Shown piece after piece: positions 1 through 9,514 of a stretch of 64,000 bases of DNA (positions are counted from its first letter, which is position 1; every line of letters starts with the position of its first letter). This stretch comes from Aliidiomarina quisquiliarum (GTDB lineage Bacteria; Pseudomonadota; Gammaproteobacteria; Enterobacterales; Alteromonadaceae), in NCBI RefSeq assembly GCF_023922585.1, contig NZ_JAMFTN010000029.1:23270-87269 (forward strand). The letters are read 5' to 3'. The notes beneath the pieces are model-generated. The model worked only from the letters and a program-made list of their open reading frames with translations. It did no database searches and was not told the DNA's origin. The position numbers were made by a program, and so were the translations under genes.

Positions 1-768
1 ATTCACGCGCTTATTGGCGACCAACAAAGTGCACTGCTAGGGCAAGGCTGTATTAACACCGGGCAAGGCAAAAGCACCTATGGCACCGGTTGCTTTATGT
101 TAGTAAACAGTGGTGCTGCCCCAGTTATTTCAAATAACCGTTTGTTATCAACGCTCGCTTGGCAATTAAACGGTAACGCCACCTACGCCCTTGAAGGTAG
201 TATTTTTATGGCGGGCGCTATCGTGCAATGGCTGCGCGACAAGCTTGGCATTATTACCCAAGCCGCCGAAACGGAACAGCTCGCTGAACATGTGCCATGG
301 CAACAAACTGAAATGCTTATACCTGCCTTTACCGGCCTAGGTGCGCCCTATTGGCAGCCGAATGCGCGCGCGGCTATTTTTGGTATGACACGCAATACTG
401 GCAAAGAACAAATTGCCGCAGCTGCGTTGCGAAGTGTGGCTTATCAAAGCCAAGACTTACTACAAGCGATGATCGACGACGGGCAGCAAATTAAAGAGCT
501 AAAGGTTGACGGTGGTATGACGGAAAACAAATGGTTTCTACAAGCCCTTGCCGACCTTACCCAATGCACTATTGTTCCTGCCGACAGCAGCGAAATTACC
601 ATTCGTGGGGCCGCTTTTTTGGCTGGGCTACAAGCAGGAATTTTCAATTCTATCAATAATATAAACGATTATACCGAGTCACATACCAGCTACTCTGGGC
701 AATTAACCGAACAACAATGCCAGCAGTTATACCAACGCTGGTTGGCGGCTGTGGATAAAGTCCGCTAG
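1..768 (+). CDS. glpK: Glycerol kinase, C-terminal part (5' truncated by window edge)
   Basis: The frame is open from base 1, so the gene starts outside the window; about 255 residues remain. Glycerol kinase phosphorylates glycerol to sn-glycerol 3-phosphate with ATP in the cytoplasm. Visible family motifs are GDQQSALLGQGC and TYGTGCFML near the start, GLGAPYW followed by a conserved basic stretch in the middle, and DGGMTENKW, the FGGY-kinase C-terminal ATP-binding segment. The protein ends at the normal family C-terminus. The next gene, cdd, starts 33 bases downstream on the same strand, so co-transcription with nucleoside salvage is possible but not shown. No terminator was seen between them. 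Confidence 0.95.
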   Translation: MHALIGDQQSALLGQGCINTGQGKSTYGTGCFMLVNSGAAPVISNNRLLSTLAWQLNGNATYALEGSIFMAGAIVQWLRDKLGIITQAAETEQLAEHVPWQQTEMLIPAFTGLGAPYWQPNARAAIFGMTRNTGKEQIAAAALRSVAYQSQDLLQAMIDDGQQIKELKVDGGMTENKWFLQALADLTQCTIVPADSSEITIRGAAFLAGLQAGIFNSINNINDYTESHTSYSGQLTEQQCQQLYQRWLAAVDKVR

Positions 769-801
769 AATAGCTTCCCATTAGCTTCAGAAGCACATGC
801 T

Positions 802-1194
802 ATGAACCAAGAACCGTTGTTTACCTTGGCTTACAAAGCCATGCAGCAGGCTTATTCGCCTTATTCTAACTTTCCTGTCGGTGCGGCCATTCAAACCGAC
901 CGTGGTAATTTTTATACTGGTTGCAATGTTGAAAATGCCGCTTATCCTGAAGGCACCTGCGCTGAAGCAGGCGCTATTGCGGCAATGGTTTTAGCCGGTG
1001 AACGCAATATAAAAGACATTTATGTAGTGGGTAAGGGCGAGCATTTGGTTTCTCCTTGTGGTGGTTGTCGTCAGCGCATTCGTGAATTTTCCTCCGCCGA
1101 CACTCGCGTTCATATTTGTGGCCCTGAAGGCGTTCGTAAAATATTAACACTTCACGAATTGCTGCCTTTTTCTTTTGGTCCTGAGCATTTATAA
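802..1194 (+). CDS. cdd: Cytidine deaminase, short homotetrameric type
   Basis: This 130-residue enzyme deaminates cytidine and deoxycytidine to uridine and deoxyuridine. The zinc site is plain: CNVENAAYPEGTCAE carries the first Cys ligand and the catalytic Glu, and PCGGCRQ carries the other two Cys ligands. Three Cys ligands and about 130 residues are typical of the tetrameric Bacillus-type enzyme, not of the long dimeric E. coli type. It heads the run cdd-deoC-deoA-deoB, with an 11-base gap to deoC, and together these form a nucleoside catabolism unit. The start was chosen as the ATG that gives the usual family N-terminus; its ribosome site is weak. Confidence 0.95.
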   Translation: MNQEPLFTLAYKAMQQAYSPYSNFPVGAAIQTDRGNFYTGCNVENAAYPEGTCAEAGAIAAMVLAGERNIKDIYVVGKGEHLVSPCGGCRQRIREFSSADTRVHICGPEGVRKILTLHELLPFSFGPEHL

Positions 1195-1205
1195 AGGAAT
1201 ACACC

Positions 1206-2018
1206 ATGACTCCACAACAAGTGAAAGCCGCCAAAGCTTTCTCGCTGCTCGATTTAACCAGTTTAACCGACACTGAAACGCCCGCCGACATTGAAGCTTT
1301 GGCCGAAAATGCGCGCTTAATTCTTGATAATGGCGATACGCTCCACGTGGCAGCACTCTGTGTGTTTCCGCGTTTTATTCCACTTGCTCGTCACTATTTA
1401 GACGCACGTAACTTATATGCCGTGCACATTGCTACCGTGGCTAATTTTCCTGGCGGTGGCGACAACATTGATATTGCCGTAGCAGAAACCCGTGCATGTG
1501 TCGCTTATGGTGCCGATGAAGTTGACGTCGTATTCCCCTATAAAGCATTTATGCACGGCGACGAAGGTTTAGCGCGTTTACTTATTGCCGCCTGCAAAGC
1601 CGAATGTGGCCATAAGGCTCGGCTGAAAGTTATTTTAGAAACTGGTGAACTACAAACAGCAGAACTAATTCGCCGTGCCAGTGAGCTGGCCATTGCTGCT
1701 GGGGCCGACTTTATTAAAACGTCTACCGGCAAAGTAGCTATCAACGCTACCCCTGAGGCGGCCCAAAGTATGCTACAAGTTATTGCCGCCAACGACGCAA
1801 AACATAGCTTTCAACACCCAGTTAAAGCCGTTGGCTTTAAGCCCGCAGGTGGTATTCGTACACTCGACGACGCCGTTATTTATATGAACGCCGTAGCCGA
1901 ACATTTAGGTGAAGCAGCCGTACAACCTAGCCGCTTTCGTATTGGCGCAAGTTCTGTGCGAGCCGACTTAGCTACAGTCCTTACGGGCGTAGCCACAACT
2001 AACAATGGAGGGTATTAA
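1206..2018 (+). CDS. deoC: Deoxyribose-phosphate aldolase
   Basis: A class I aldolase of 270 residues that splits 2-deoxyribose 5-phosphate into acetaldehyde and glyceraldehyde 3-phosphate. The Schiff-base lysine lies in FIKTSTGK (about residue 165) and the second active-site lysine in VGFKPAGGIR (about residue 206). Length is normal for the proteobacterial enzyme (E. coli 259). A good ribosome site, AAAGGAAT, precedes the ATG. The stop codon is directly followed by the deoA ATG, so translational coupling is likely. The enzyme completes the pathway fed by deoA and deoB. Confidence 0.97.
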   Translation: MTPQQVKAAKAFSLLDLTSLTDTETPADIEALAENARLILDNGDTLHVAALCVFPRFIPLARHYLDARNLYAVHIATVANFPGGGDNIDIAVAETRACVAYGADEVDVVFPYKAFMHGDEGLARLLIAACKAECGHKARLKVILETGELQTAELIRRASELAIAAGADFIKTSTGKVAINATPEAAQSMLQVIAANDAKHSFQHPVKAVGFKPAGGIRTLDDAVIYMNAVAEHLGEAAVQPSRFRIGASSVRADLATVLTGVATTNNGGY

Positions 2019-3341
2019 ATGTTGTTACCCCAAGAAATTATCCGCGCTAAGCGCAATGGTTTAGAACTTAATCGCGAGCAAATCGCATTTTTTATTAAAG
2101 GTGTTACTTCGGGCGCTGTCACCGACAGCCAAATTGCCGCTTTTGCTATGGCGGTGTATTTTCAAGGCATGGAAATGCATGAACGGGTTGCCTTAACTGA
2201 AGAAATGATGCATTCCGGCAATGTATTACAGTGGCACGACATGCCAGGCCCTATTGTAGACAAACATTCAACGGGCGGCGTAAGCGACTCGGTAAGCTTA
2301 ATGCTGGGCCCGTTAGTAGCGGCTTGTGGTGGTTACGTACCCATGATCGCTGGCCGTGGCCTTGGCCACACAGGCGGAACCCTAGACAAGTTTGAAAGTA
2401 TTCCAGGCTATAACATTATGCCTTCGGAAACTTCATTTAAGCAGATTGTAAAAGACATCGGCGTGGCTATTATTGGTCAAACCGACGAAATAGCACCTGC
2501 CGACAAACGCATTTATGGTATTCGCGACGTAACCGCTACCGTTGATTCAATTCCAATGATCACCGCTTCTATTTTATCGAAGAAGCTTTCTGCCGGCCTA
2601 GGCTCGTTAGCCATGGACGTAAAAACCGGTAACGGTGCCTTTATGTCTACCCTAGAAGACGCCCGCCTATTGGCTGAAAGCATTGTTGCAGTGGCCAACC
2701 AAGCTGGCGTACCAACTTCGGCTACCATTACCGATATGAGCCAACCCTTAGGTTCAACTGCCGGTAATGCCACGGAAATGTTGGAAGCCATTGACTACCT
2801 AACCGGTAAATATCGTAACCCGCGTTTACACGAAGTAACCATGGCACTTGCTGAGCAAATGCTATTATTAAGTGGTTTAGCCACCTCGAAGCAAGACGCC
2901 CTCAGCAAACTTAACCATGCTCTTGATTCAGGTGCAGCTACTGAAAAGTTTAGCGCCATGGTACATGCTTTAGGTGGCCCAGCCGACTTAGTTGAGAAAG
3001 CTGGCGACTACGTGCAACTAGCCCCTGTGTGTAAGCCAGTATTTGCTACCACAGCCGGCTATGTGCAACATATTGAAACCCGCAACGTGGGCTTAGCAGT
3101 GGTTAGCTTAGGTGGCGGCCGTACCGAGCCTTCGCAAAAAGTTGACCACGCCGTAGGCTTAACCGAGCTAGCAAGTTTAGGCCAGCAAATTAGCGCTGAT
3201 CAGCCTATTGCAATGGTGTATGCGCGTACTGAAGCGGAAGCAGAAGCTGCTGCAGCCAGTGTGCAAGCCGCCTTTAGCATGAGCGACCAACCGGTAGAAG
3301 CACCGCCGATTATTCATGCTTTGCTTGAACCTACCAAGTAA
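2019..3341 (+). CDS. deoA: Thymidine phosphorylase
   Basis: A 440-residue pyrimidine nucleoside phosphorylase that cleaves thymidine and deoxyuridine with phosphate, giving the base and deoxyribose 1-phosphate. The phosphate-binding signature KHSTGGVSD is near residue 85, followed by MIAGRGLGHTGGTLDK; both are diagnostic. Length equals the E. coli protein. Its ATG abuts the deoC stop, and the ribosome site TGGAGGG lies in the last codons of deoC. deoB follows after 20 bases. No purine nucleoside phosphorylase (deoD) follows, unlike in E. coli deoCABD, so that gene is elsewhere or absent. Confidence 0.97.
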   Translation: MLLPQEIIRAKRNGLELNREQIAFFIKGVTSGAVTDSQIAAFAMAVYFQGMEMHERVALTEEMMHSGNVLQWHDMPGPIVDKHSTGGVSDSVSLMLGPLVAACGGYVPMIAGRGLGHTGGTLDKFESIPGYNIMPSETSFKQIVKDIGVAIIGQTDEIAPADKRIYGIRDVTATVDSIPMITASILSKKLSAGLGSLAMDVKTGNGAFMSTLEDARLLAESIVAVANQAGVPTSATITDMSQPLGSTAGNATEMLEAIDYLTGKYRNPRLHEVTMALAEQMLLLSGLATSKQDALSKLNHALDSGAATEKFSAMVHALGGPADLVEKAGDYVQLAPVCKPVFATTAGYVQHIETRNVGLAVVSLGGGRTEPSQKVDHAVGLTELASLGQQISADQPIAMVYARTEAEAEAAAASVQAAFSMSDQPVEAPPIIHALLEPTK

Positions 3342-3361
3342 TAAATAAACTGGAGTAAATT

Positions 3362-4600
3362 ATGGCCCGTGCAATTATATTAATGTTCGACTCTCTTGGC
3401 GTTGGCGCAGCTGCCGACGCCCATGTGTTTGGCGACGAAGGCTCAAACACCTTTGGCCATATTGCCCGCGCTTGTGCCGCAGGCGAAGCCGATGTGGGTC
3501 GCAGCGGGCCATTACACATTCCAAATATGGTGCGCTTAGGTTTTGCTCGGCTTGCTACAGAAGCGGCCGGCTTAAACCTAGCGACCACGCCAAGTTTTTA
3601 TGGCTTAGACACCACCATTGAGCCACAAGCCTATTACGGTTTTGCGCAAGAAATAAGTAACGGCAAAGACACCCCCAGTGGGCATTGGGAAATGGCTGGT
3701 GTGCCAGTACTATTCGATTGGCATTACTTTCCACAACAAGTACCTACATTTCCGCAGCCATTTATTGATGCGCTGTTAAGCAAAGGCGAATTAGCTGGCG
3801 TGCTCGGTAACTGCCATGCTTCCGGTACCACTATTATTGCCGAGCTCGGTGAAGAGCACATGCGCACAGGCCAACCGATTATTTATACCTCGGCCGACTC
3901 CGTGGTACAAATTGCTGCCCATGAAGAAACCTTTGGCCTTGAGCGGTTGTTAACGCTTTGCCAAGACGCTCGAGCATTACTAGATGAACAAGGGTTAAAT
4001 GTTGGCCGAGTAATTGCTCGGCCCTTTATTGGCACCAATGCCAACGACTTTAAACGCACCGGCAACCGCCGTGATTATTCAGTGTTACCCCCAGCGCCAA
4101 CATTATTGGTGCGTAACCAAGAAGCCGGTAATGAAGTGATTAGCATTGGTAAAATTGCCGACATTTATGCCGACCAAGGCATTACCCAAAAAGTGAAAGC
4201 CACGGGCAATCAGGCCTTGTTCGACGCAACCCTAGAGGTAATGAGAACAGCGCCAGCCAAGAGCATTATTTTCCCAAACTTTGTCGATTTCGATATGGAA
4301 TATGGCCATCGCCGCGACGTGCCAGGCTATGCCCGTGCGTTAGAAGAGCTCGATGCCCGTTTGCCTGAATTAGAAGCATTGTTACAACCTGGCGACCGCG
4401 TATTTATAACCGCCGACCATGGTTGCGATCCCACTTGGGAAGGTACCGATCACACCCGTGAATATGTGCCCGTGGTATGTTTTGGGACAGGCATAGCAAG
4501 CAAAAATATTGGCCGCCGTGAAACTTTTGCCGATATTGGCCAAAGCATTGCCAGCCAGCTTGGGCTGGCACCACTCAACTACGGTAAAAGCTTTCTTTAG
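3362..4600 (+). CDS. deoB: Phosphopentomutase
   Basis: A 412-residue alkaline-phosphatase-superfamily enzyme that interconverts (deoxy)ribose 1-phosphate and 5-phosphate using bound Mn2+. The N-terminal metal motif ([12 protein letters not shown]), [10 protein letters not shown] with the phosphorylated Thr, and the C-terminal [20 protein letters not shown] metal cluster are intact. A good ribosome site, CTGGAG, lies just upstream. This is the last gene of the deo run. It is convergent with the carboxylesterase gene and separated from it by only 15 bases; no clear terminator hairpin was seen. Confidence 0.97.
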   Translation: MARAIILMFDSLGVGAAADAHVFGDEGSNTFGHIARACAAGEADVGRSGPLHIPNMVRLGFARLATEAAGLNLATTPSFYGLDTTIEPQAYYGFAQEISNGKDTPSGHWEMAGVPVLFDWHYFPQQVPTFPQPFIDALLSKGELAGVLGNCHASGTTIIAELGEEHMRTGQPIIYTSADSVVQIAAHEETFGLERLLTLCQDARALLDEQGLNVGRVIARPFIGTNANDFKRTGNRRDYSVLPPAPTLLVRNQEAGNEVISIGKIADIYADQGITQKVKATGNQALFDATLEVMRTAPAKSIIFPNFVDFDMEYGHRRDVPGYARALEELDARLPELEALLQPGDRVFITADHGCDPTWEGTDHTREYVPVVCFGTGIASKNIGRRETFADIGQSIASQLGLAPLNYGKSFL

Positions 4601-4615
4601 TTGTTAGCCAAGTAC

Positions 4616-5284
4616 TTACGCCAGCACTCGGCTTAACCACGCGCCAATATCTGCAATTTGTGGCCCGCTTACTTGGTGGGCCATAGGGTAGGTTTTATAC
4701 GTTACGGAATAGTTGCGTTGCTCTAACCATGCTTTCGCTTGTTCACCCAGCATTACCGGCACCACAGGATCTTGGCTGCCATGCTGAACGAGCAACGGCG
4801 TGGTCGCTTGCACCGCATTCGGGCTGACACTGTCTTTACTGGCTAAATACGTCGACAGCGCCATAATGCCTGCTAACTTTTTATCGAAGGTTAGCCCTGC
4901 TTCATAAGCCACAGCCCCCCCTTGCGAAAACCCAGCCAAAACAATTTTATTGGCTGGCACCCCACGCTCTATTTCTCGTTCAATTAAGTTTTTCGCCCAT
5001 TCGGCTGACTGTCGCAGTTGCGCTTCGTCGACACTACGCTCAATGGTCATTTCCAAAATGTCGTACCACGCCGGCATGCTCATGCCGCCATTAATGGTCA
5101 CCGGCATTTTTGGTGCATGGGGAAATATAAAGCGTACGTTAGTGCCTGTAGGTAATTGAATATGTGGCACGATCGACTCAAAGTCATGGCCATCGGCACC
5201 TAAACCATGCAGCCAAATAACACTGGCATTGGCCGGACCATTTTTTGGTTCTACTTCTACACAAGGAAGATACTGCTTGCTCAT
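4616..5284 (-). CDS. Alpha/beta-hydrolase carboxylesterase / acyl-protein thioesterase family
   Basis: This 222-residue protein belongs to the phospholipase/carboxylesterase family that includes Pseudomonas EstB. It hydrolyses short acyl esters; the physiological substrate cannot be told from sequence. The oxyanion region WLHGLGADGHDF is near residue 25. The nucleophile elbow is GFSQGG (Ser near residue 118), the acid lies in GSQDPVVP and the catalytic His in MAHQVS near the C-terminus, so the triad is complete. It lacks a signal peptide and is probably cytoplasmic. The OsmC-like gene lies 14 bases upstream on the same strand and the two probably form a small operon. Confidence 0.9.
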   Translation of the reverse strand: MSKQYLPCVEVEPKNGPANASVIWLHGLGADGHDFESIVPHIQLPTGTNVRFIFPHAPKMPVTINGGMSMPAWYDILEMTIERSVDEAQLRQSAEWAKNLIEREIERGVPANKIVLAGFSQGGAVAYEAGLTFDKKLAGIMALSTYLASKDSVSPNAVQATTPLLVQHGSQDPVVPVMLGEQAKAWLEQRNYSVTYKTYPMAHQVSGPQIADIGAWLSRVLA

Positions 5285-5298
5285 TGGCGGTTCCTATA

Positions 5299-5712
5299 TT
5301 AATCAATTAATTCTGTTGGAATGCTTAACTGTTCATTCATTAAGGTACGGTGCACTGGGCAGCGGTTTGCAATTTCTAATAGCCGCGCACGTTGTTCTGC
5401 CGACAAGTCGCCTTCTACTTTTACTTTGCGTACTAAACTTTCAACGCCGTTTTCGCCTCTAACATGGCGTAAATCTACCGTTACTTTTTCCAACGGCCAT
5501 TCTTTGCGGTTCGCATACATGCGCAGGGTCATTGATGTACAGGCCCCTAGCCCAGCCAACACCATTTCCATTGGTGCAGGGCCGTCGTCGGCACCGCCCA
5601 TCGACTCAGGCTCGTCGGCTATCCAACGATGCCTATGCGTAGTTACCTGCTGAGTATAGGGCGCCATTTTCTCTTCTACACGAACACAACCTTCATCGAC
5701 AGCGTACTTCAT
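5299..5712 (-). CDS. OsmC family peroxide-reducing protein
   Basis: A 137-residue OsmC/Ohr-superfamily protein; members reduce organic hydroperoxides with a reactive cysteine pair. The first cysteine is in [14 protein letters not shown] on the central helix and the second in the C-terminal CPVHRT, the expected OsmC spacing. The sequence [14 protein letters not shown] is the usual helix start. It probably forms a stress-linked unit with the downstream esterase. The region upstream (5713-5836) faces the heat-shock promoter of the ibpA-like gene, so the two stress genes are divergent. Confidence 0.9.
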   Translation of the reverse strand: MKYAVDEGCVRVEEKMAPYTQQVTTHRHRWIADEPESMGGADDGPAPMEMVLAGLGACTSMTLRMYANRKEWPLEKVTVDLRHVRGENGVESLVRKVKVEGDLSAEQRARLLEIANRCPVHRTLMNEQLSIPTELID

Positions 5713-5836
5713 TGCGCTTCTCCATTATTGGTATCTATGGTTTAAGTAAATCCTCTTACTTAAGTGCGCTCAAGCTACCTGATATTCAACCTGCAGGCAA
5801 AAATCTGTGCTTTTAGGCACTATTTTTATTTTACCC

Positions 5837-5865
5837 CTTGAAAAAGATTGACACGGCACGCATAT
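5837..5865 (+). promoter_or_regulatory. Sigma32-type heat-shock promoter of the ibpA-like gene
   Basis: CTTGAAA at 5837-5843 is an exact match to the RpoH -35 element. It is followed by a 14-base spacer and ACGCATAT at 5858-5865, which matches the -10 consensus CCCCATNT at all but two of its defined positions. It lies about 80 bases upstream of the small heat shock gene. No consensus sigma70 pair was noticed in the same place. Confidence 0.75.
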
Positions 5866-5872
5866 ATAAGGT

Positions 5873-5942
5873 GTAGCAGGCGGGTCTCTTAGAGAACGTT
5901 TGAGCTACCTAACCTAAATATCGCTCATTGGAGGATATACTT
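5873..5942 (+). promoter_or_regulatory. ROSE-like RNA thermometer leader
   Basis: The leader of the heat-shock gene contains the inverted repeat TCTCT-T-AGAGA at 5885-5895. Just before the start lies TCGCT (5921-5925), which fits the ROSE consensus U(U/C)GCU, and three bases later the ribosome site TTGGAGGA (5928-5935). In ROSE elements this pentamer pairs with the Shine-Dalgarno sequence and blocks translation at low temperature. The match is by motif and position; folding was not computed. Confidence 0.55.
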
Positions 5943-6398
5943 ATGACAAGTATCGATTTAACACCATTATACCGTAACAGTGTTGGCTTTGACCGCATTG
6001 CGTCTATGCTAGATAACGCCCTACGTGGCGACACCAGCGCAGGTGGCGGGTACCCACCGTACAACATTGAAGCTACAGGCGACAACAAGTACGCTATTAC
6101 CATTGCTGTAGCAGGCTTCGAAGAAGACGAACTTGAGCTACAAACCGAACGTGGTGTGCTTACTGTACGCGGCAAAAAAGCCAGCGACGACACCGAGCGC
6201 AATTATCTTTATCAAGGTATTGCTGCCCGCGCCTTTGAACGCAAATTTAACCTAGCTGAGCATGTTGAAGTAACCGACGCTGAATTGCGCAACGGCTTAC
6301 TGAACATTCACCTAGTGAAAGAAGTACCAGAGGCCATGAAGCCCCGCTCGATTGCTATTAAAAATACCGAGCGCACGCTAGAAAACAAAAACGACTAA
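5943..6398 (+). CDS. ibpA: Small heat shock protein, IbpA/Hsp20 family
   Basis: A 151-residue alpha-crystallin-domain chaperone that holds unfolding proteins for later refolding. The N-terminal segment (DLTPLYRNSVGFDRI) and the crystallin domain with YAITIAVAGF and ERGVLTVRGKK are typical of IbpA. The helix-strand NGLLNIHLVKEVPE ends the domain and a short tail follows. An in-frame TTG lies 15 bases upstream, but the ATG at 5943 has the strong ribosome site TTGGAGGA at correct spacing and gives the usual family N-terminus. It is the only gene in its unit: a heat-shock promoter lies upstream and a strong terminator downstream. Confidence 0.92.
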   Translation: MTSIDLTPLYRNSVGFDRIASMLDNALRGDTSAGGGYPPYNIEATGDNKYAITIAVAGFEEDELELQTERGVLTVRGKKASDDTERNYLYQGIAARAFERKFNLAEHVEVTDAELRNGLLNIHLVKEVPEAMKPRSIAIKNTERTLENKND

Positions 6399-6439
6399 TA
6401 TAGTTGGTTGTATACTTAAATTCTGGTGATATAACTTAA

Positions 6440-6470
6440 AAAGCCACCCCAGTTAAACTGGGGTGGCTTT
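6440..6470. terminator. Bidirectional rho-independent terminator
   Basis: A perfect 14-base stem (6440-6453 with 6457-6470) closes on a 3-base TAA loop. The stem is GC-rich in the middle and bounded by A and T tracts on both strands. It sits between the convergent ibpA-like and pepA genes and can serve both. Confidence 0.9.
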
Positions 6471-6497
6471 ATTCATTTTGCTAGAGCAATTATATAC

Positions 6498-8087
6498 TTA
6501 CTCTGCAGGGTAAGTTTTAACCCACTCAGTTAGCATACGTACGCCGTAGCCAGTTGAACCACGTGGGTGAATACCCTTGTCGCTACTAACTAAGGCATTA
6601 CCCGCCATATCAATATGAATCCACGGCGTGTCGCCAACGAAGCGTTGAAGCAACATAGCACCTGCGCTTGCACCTGGCGCGCCAGTGTTTTTCATATCAG
6701 CAATACGGCTTGAAATAGCTTCTGCATACACTGGGTCTAGCGGCAAACGCCATACTCGCTCATAGGTTGTTTCTGCCGCCTGGCGTAGGCTTTCATACAC
6801 TTCTTCATGGTCTGAGAATACTGCAGAGAACTCCGTACCAATGGCACGCACTTTAGCACCGGTTAAGGTGGCAATGTCGGCCATTACCCGTGGTGCAAAG
6901 TGTTCACGTGCATACCAAAGACCATCGGCAAGAACTAAACGGCCTTCAGCGTCGGTATTGCCCACTTCAATGGTTAAACCTGAACCTGTGGTAACTACGT
7001 CACCTGGCAGCTGCGCTACGTCGCTCACCATGTTGTGCGCTAATGGCGCCACTGCAACAACGTTCACGTCGGCTTTTTGCCCTGCAAGTGCCACTACAGC
7101 ACCCACCACGGCTGCTGCGCCGGCTTTGTCCGTATGCATAGTCACAATGCTGCTTGAAGTGGTTTTTAAGTTATAGCCACCCGTGTCGAAGGTAATACCT
7201 TTACCAACGAGTGCAATTGGCTGGTCATTATTACCACGGTAATGTGCAACCAGTAAGTGTGCTTTATGTTGGCTGCCTTGCGACACACCATATAAAGCCC
7301 CCATGCCAAGTGCTTTTACTTGCTCTGGGCCTAAAATAGTTACTTCAACACCTAGCGGCTCTAGCGCTTGGCGAGCATATTCAGCAAACGCAGCTGGGTA
7401 ACCATTACTTCCTGGCAGGTTGGTTAATTCACGAGCTAAAAACACGCCTTCAGCTAGGGCACGCATGTCGGCAAACTCTTTGCTCGCTTGTGAGCGATCA
7501 CTTACGCGATAAGTGAAGTGTTGTGCTGGGCGCTCCGCAGCTTCGCTTTTTAAACGATCAAAGCGATAATTCCGTAAATCAATACCATGGGCCAGCTGAG
7601 CTAGCACCTGGCTGTTTTGGCTTGCATTAGTAATTAACGAACCGTCTACAGACACTTTTTCAGCCGACAGGCTATTGAAAAGTGCCGCCAATGAAGCGCC
7701 TGCTTCTTCAACTTTATAGCGTGGTGTTTCTTCCGGATTACCCACCCCCACCAACACTAAACGTTCAACATTTAAGCCCGGTGGCGCAACAATAGTATGG
7801 GTTTGCCCAACAGAACCGTCGAACTTAGCAATGGCCATTACACGTTGTACGTGGCTAGCAGTTGCGTTCGACCAGTCGGCTAAACGTACAGTGGTATTTT
7901 CCGGCACCACCACTACTAGGGTGTCACCCTGCTCTCTAAACGAACTAACCAGCTGTGTTTGCGTAGACAAATACGATGTTACAAACGGTGTTTCAATAGG
8001 TACTACACTTGCATGCGCGCTCATAGAACTAAACACGCCAACCATAGTAGCAAAAGCTACCGTTTTTATTTTTTTTCCAAAATACAT
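6498..8087 (-). CDS. pepA: Leucyl aminopeptidase (M17) with predicted signal peptide
   Basis: This 529-residue M17 metallo-aminopeptidase releases N-terminal residues using two metal ions. The catalytic domain shows GKGITFDTGGYNLK, MHTDKAGAAAV and the family signature NTDAEGRLVLADGL. Unlike E. coli PepA it begins with a basic start, a hydrophobic stretch and SAHAS, which looks like a Sec signal peptide, so export is predicted. The start was moved to the ATG at 8087 because AGGAA lies just upstream; a longer in-frame ATG at 8117 has no such site. The upstream acyl-CoA transferase gene ends 30 bases away on the same strand and may be co-transcribed. Confidence 0.9.
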   Translation of the reverse strand: MYFGKKIKTVAFATMVGVFSSMSAHASVVPIETPFVTSYLSTQTQLVSSFREQGDTLVVVVPENTTVRLADWSNATASHVQRVMAIAKFDGSVGQTHTIVAPPGLNVERLVLVGVGNPEETPRYKVEEAGASLAALFNSLSAEKVSVDGSLITNASQNSQVLAQLAHGIDLRNYRFDRLKSEAAERPAQHFTYRVSDRSQASKEFADMRALAEGVFLARELTNLPGSNGYPAAFAEYARQALEPLGVEVTILGPEQVKALGMGALYGVSQGSQHKAHLLVAHYRGNNDQPIALVGKGITFDTGGYNLKTTSSSIVTMHTDKAGAAAVVGAVVALAGQKADVNVVAVAPLAHNMVSDVAQLPGDVVTTGSGLTIEVGNTDAEGRLVLADGLWYAREHFAPRVMADIATLTGAKVRAIGTEFSAVFSDHEEVYESLRQAAETTYERVWRLPLDPVYAEAISSRIADMKNTGAPGASAGAMLLQRFVGDTPWIHIDMAGNALVSSDKGIHPRGSTGYGVRMLTEWVKTYPAE

Positions 8088-8117
8088 GCTGTTTTCCTGT
8101 TGGTTAATGTTCATCAT

Positions 8118-9395
8118 TTACAACCGAATACCCCAATCACGTACGAAGTCTTTTTCTAGCTGCTCTCTGAATTGAGGTGCTGCTAAATCAATTAGCAACT
8201 TGGCCCGCTCACGCATGGAACGGCCGCGTAAGTTAGCAATACCATATTCAGTAACCACATGGTGCACATGAGCCCGTGTGGTAACAACACCTGCGCCGGG
8301 CGCAAGCATCGACGTTATTCTTGAAATAGTGCCACCTGCGGCTGTTGCAGGTAAAGCAATAACCGACCGACCGCCTTCAGAAAGCGATGCACCGCGGACA
8401 AAGTCCATTTGCCCACCTACCCCTGAATAAATACGTGTGCCTAGTGAGTCGGCACACACTTGGCCGCTTAAGTCTATTTGCAGCGCACTATTAATGGCCA
8501 TTACCTGTTTGTTTTTACGAATAACCGCCGTGTCGTTGGTGTATTCCACGTCTAAAAATGCCACTTGGGCGTTGTCGTCAACAAAGTCGTAAAGCGCCTT
8601 GCTGCCCATGGCAAAGCTGGTAACAATACGCCCTGGATGCGTACGTTTACGCGAGTTATCTACCACGCCTGAAGCAATTAACGGTAGCAAACCGTCGGAA
8701 AACATTTCCGTGTGAACACCTAAGTGCTTATGGTTACCTAAACATGCCAGTGTGGCGTCTGGAATAGCACCAATACCCATTTGCAGGCAGTCGCCGTCGT
8801 TAATTAAGCTAGCTACATGGGCGCCAATAATGCGGTTGGTATCGTCTAGCTCAGGGGGTAAATGTTCATACATAGGCTCGTCGTGTTCAAACCATGCGTC
8901 TATTTTGCTTATGTGCACGGCCGAGTCGCCATGGGTACGGGGCATCGACGGGTTCACCCATGCAATTACTCGGCGGGCATTTTCAACCGCAGCTCGAGTG
9001 GCTTCAACGGAAACACCTAAGCTACAAAAGCCATGGGCGTCGGGGGGCGACACATGAATAAGAGCCGTGTCTACATGCTGCTCTTTAGAACGAAACAGCT
9101 TTGGAATTTCAGACAGTAAAATAGGCACATAGTCGGCCAAATCAGAATTCACCGCATGGCGTGTAGAAGCGCCAACGAAAAACGCCCGCTGCCGTAGGTG
9201 GCCCCGTAATTCTGGTGCCTGCAGCATTTCACTTCGTTCTGTATGCAATTGCATCAGCGTTAGGTTTTTACGGTGTGGCGCCAATTCGGCCAGCGCCTCT
9301 AATAATTTGTACGGCGTAGCGGCCATAGAATGGCACCATAGCCATTCATTATCTTGAATTCCTTGTACCGCGTCGAAGGCTGTTGCGAACTGCAT
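8118..9395 (-). CDS. Acetyl-CoA hydrolase/transferase family (4-hydroxybutyrate/butyrate CoA-transferase-like)
   Basis: This 425-residue protein belongs to the family that moves CoA between acyl-CoA and acetate or similar acids. The segment GIGAIPDATLACLGNH and the catalytic-glutamate region GVHTEMFSDG are typical. The C-terminal domain has YSGVGGQMDFVRGA and VVTEYGIANLRGRS, characteristic of this family. The exact substrate cannot be read from sequence. The start at 9395 was chosen because AAGGAAC precedes it; the frame stays open upstream to 9506 but without a ribosome site and with atypical residues. Confidence 0.85.
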   Translation of the reverse strand: MQFATAFDAVQGIQDNEWLWCHSMAATPYKLLEALAELAPHRKNLTLMQLHTERSEMLQAPELRGHLRQRAFFVGASTRHAVNSDLADYVPILLSEIPKLFRSKEQHVDTALIHVSPPDAHGFCSLGVSVEATRAAVENARRVIAWVNPSMPRTHGDSAVHISKIDAWFEHDEPMYEHLPPELDDTNRIIGAHVASLINDGDCLQMGIGAIPDATLACLGNHKHLGVHTEMFSDGLLPLIASGVVDNSRKRTHPGRIVTSFAMGSKALYDFVDDNAQVAFLDVEYTNDTAVIRKNKQVMAINSALQIDLSGQVCADSLGTRIYSGVGGQMDFVRGASLSEGGRSVIALPATAAGGTISRITSMLAPGAGVVTTRAHVHHVVTEYGIANLRGRSMRERAKLLIDLAAPQFREQLEKDFVRDWGIRL

Positions 9396-9514
9396 GTTAC
9401 TGTTCCTTTTGGTAGTGGGGTGTTGCCTATAAAACATTGCTACCAGTATACCAAAAACGCTGCCGTTACAGCTTGATCTAGCGTAATTATTTATATCCTT
9501 AAACATACAAGGGC

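Noticed and set aside
974..1291. 105-residue minus-strand frame over cdd and deoC
   Set aside because: It is the antisense shadow of two well-supported genes.
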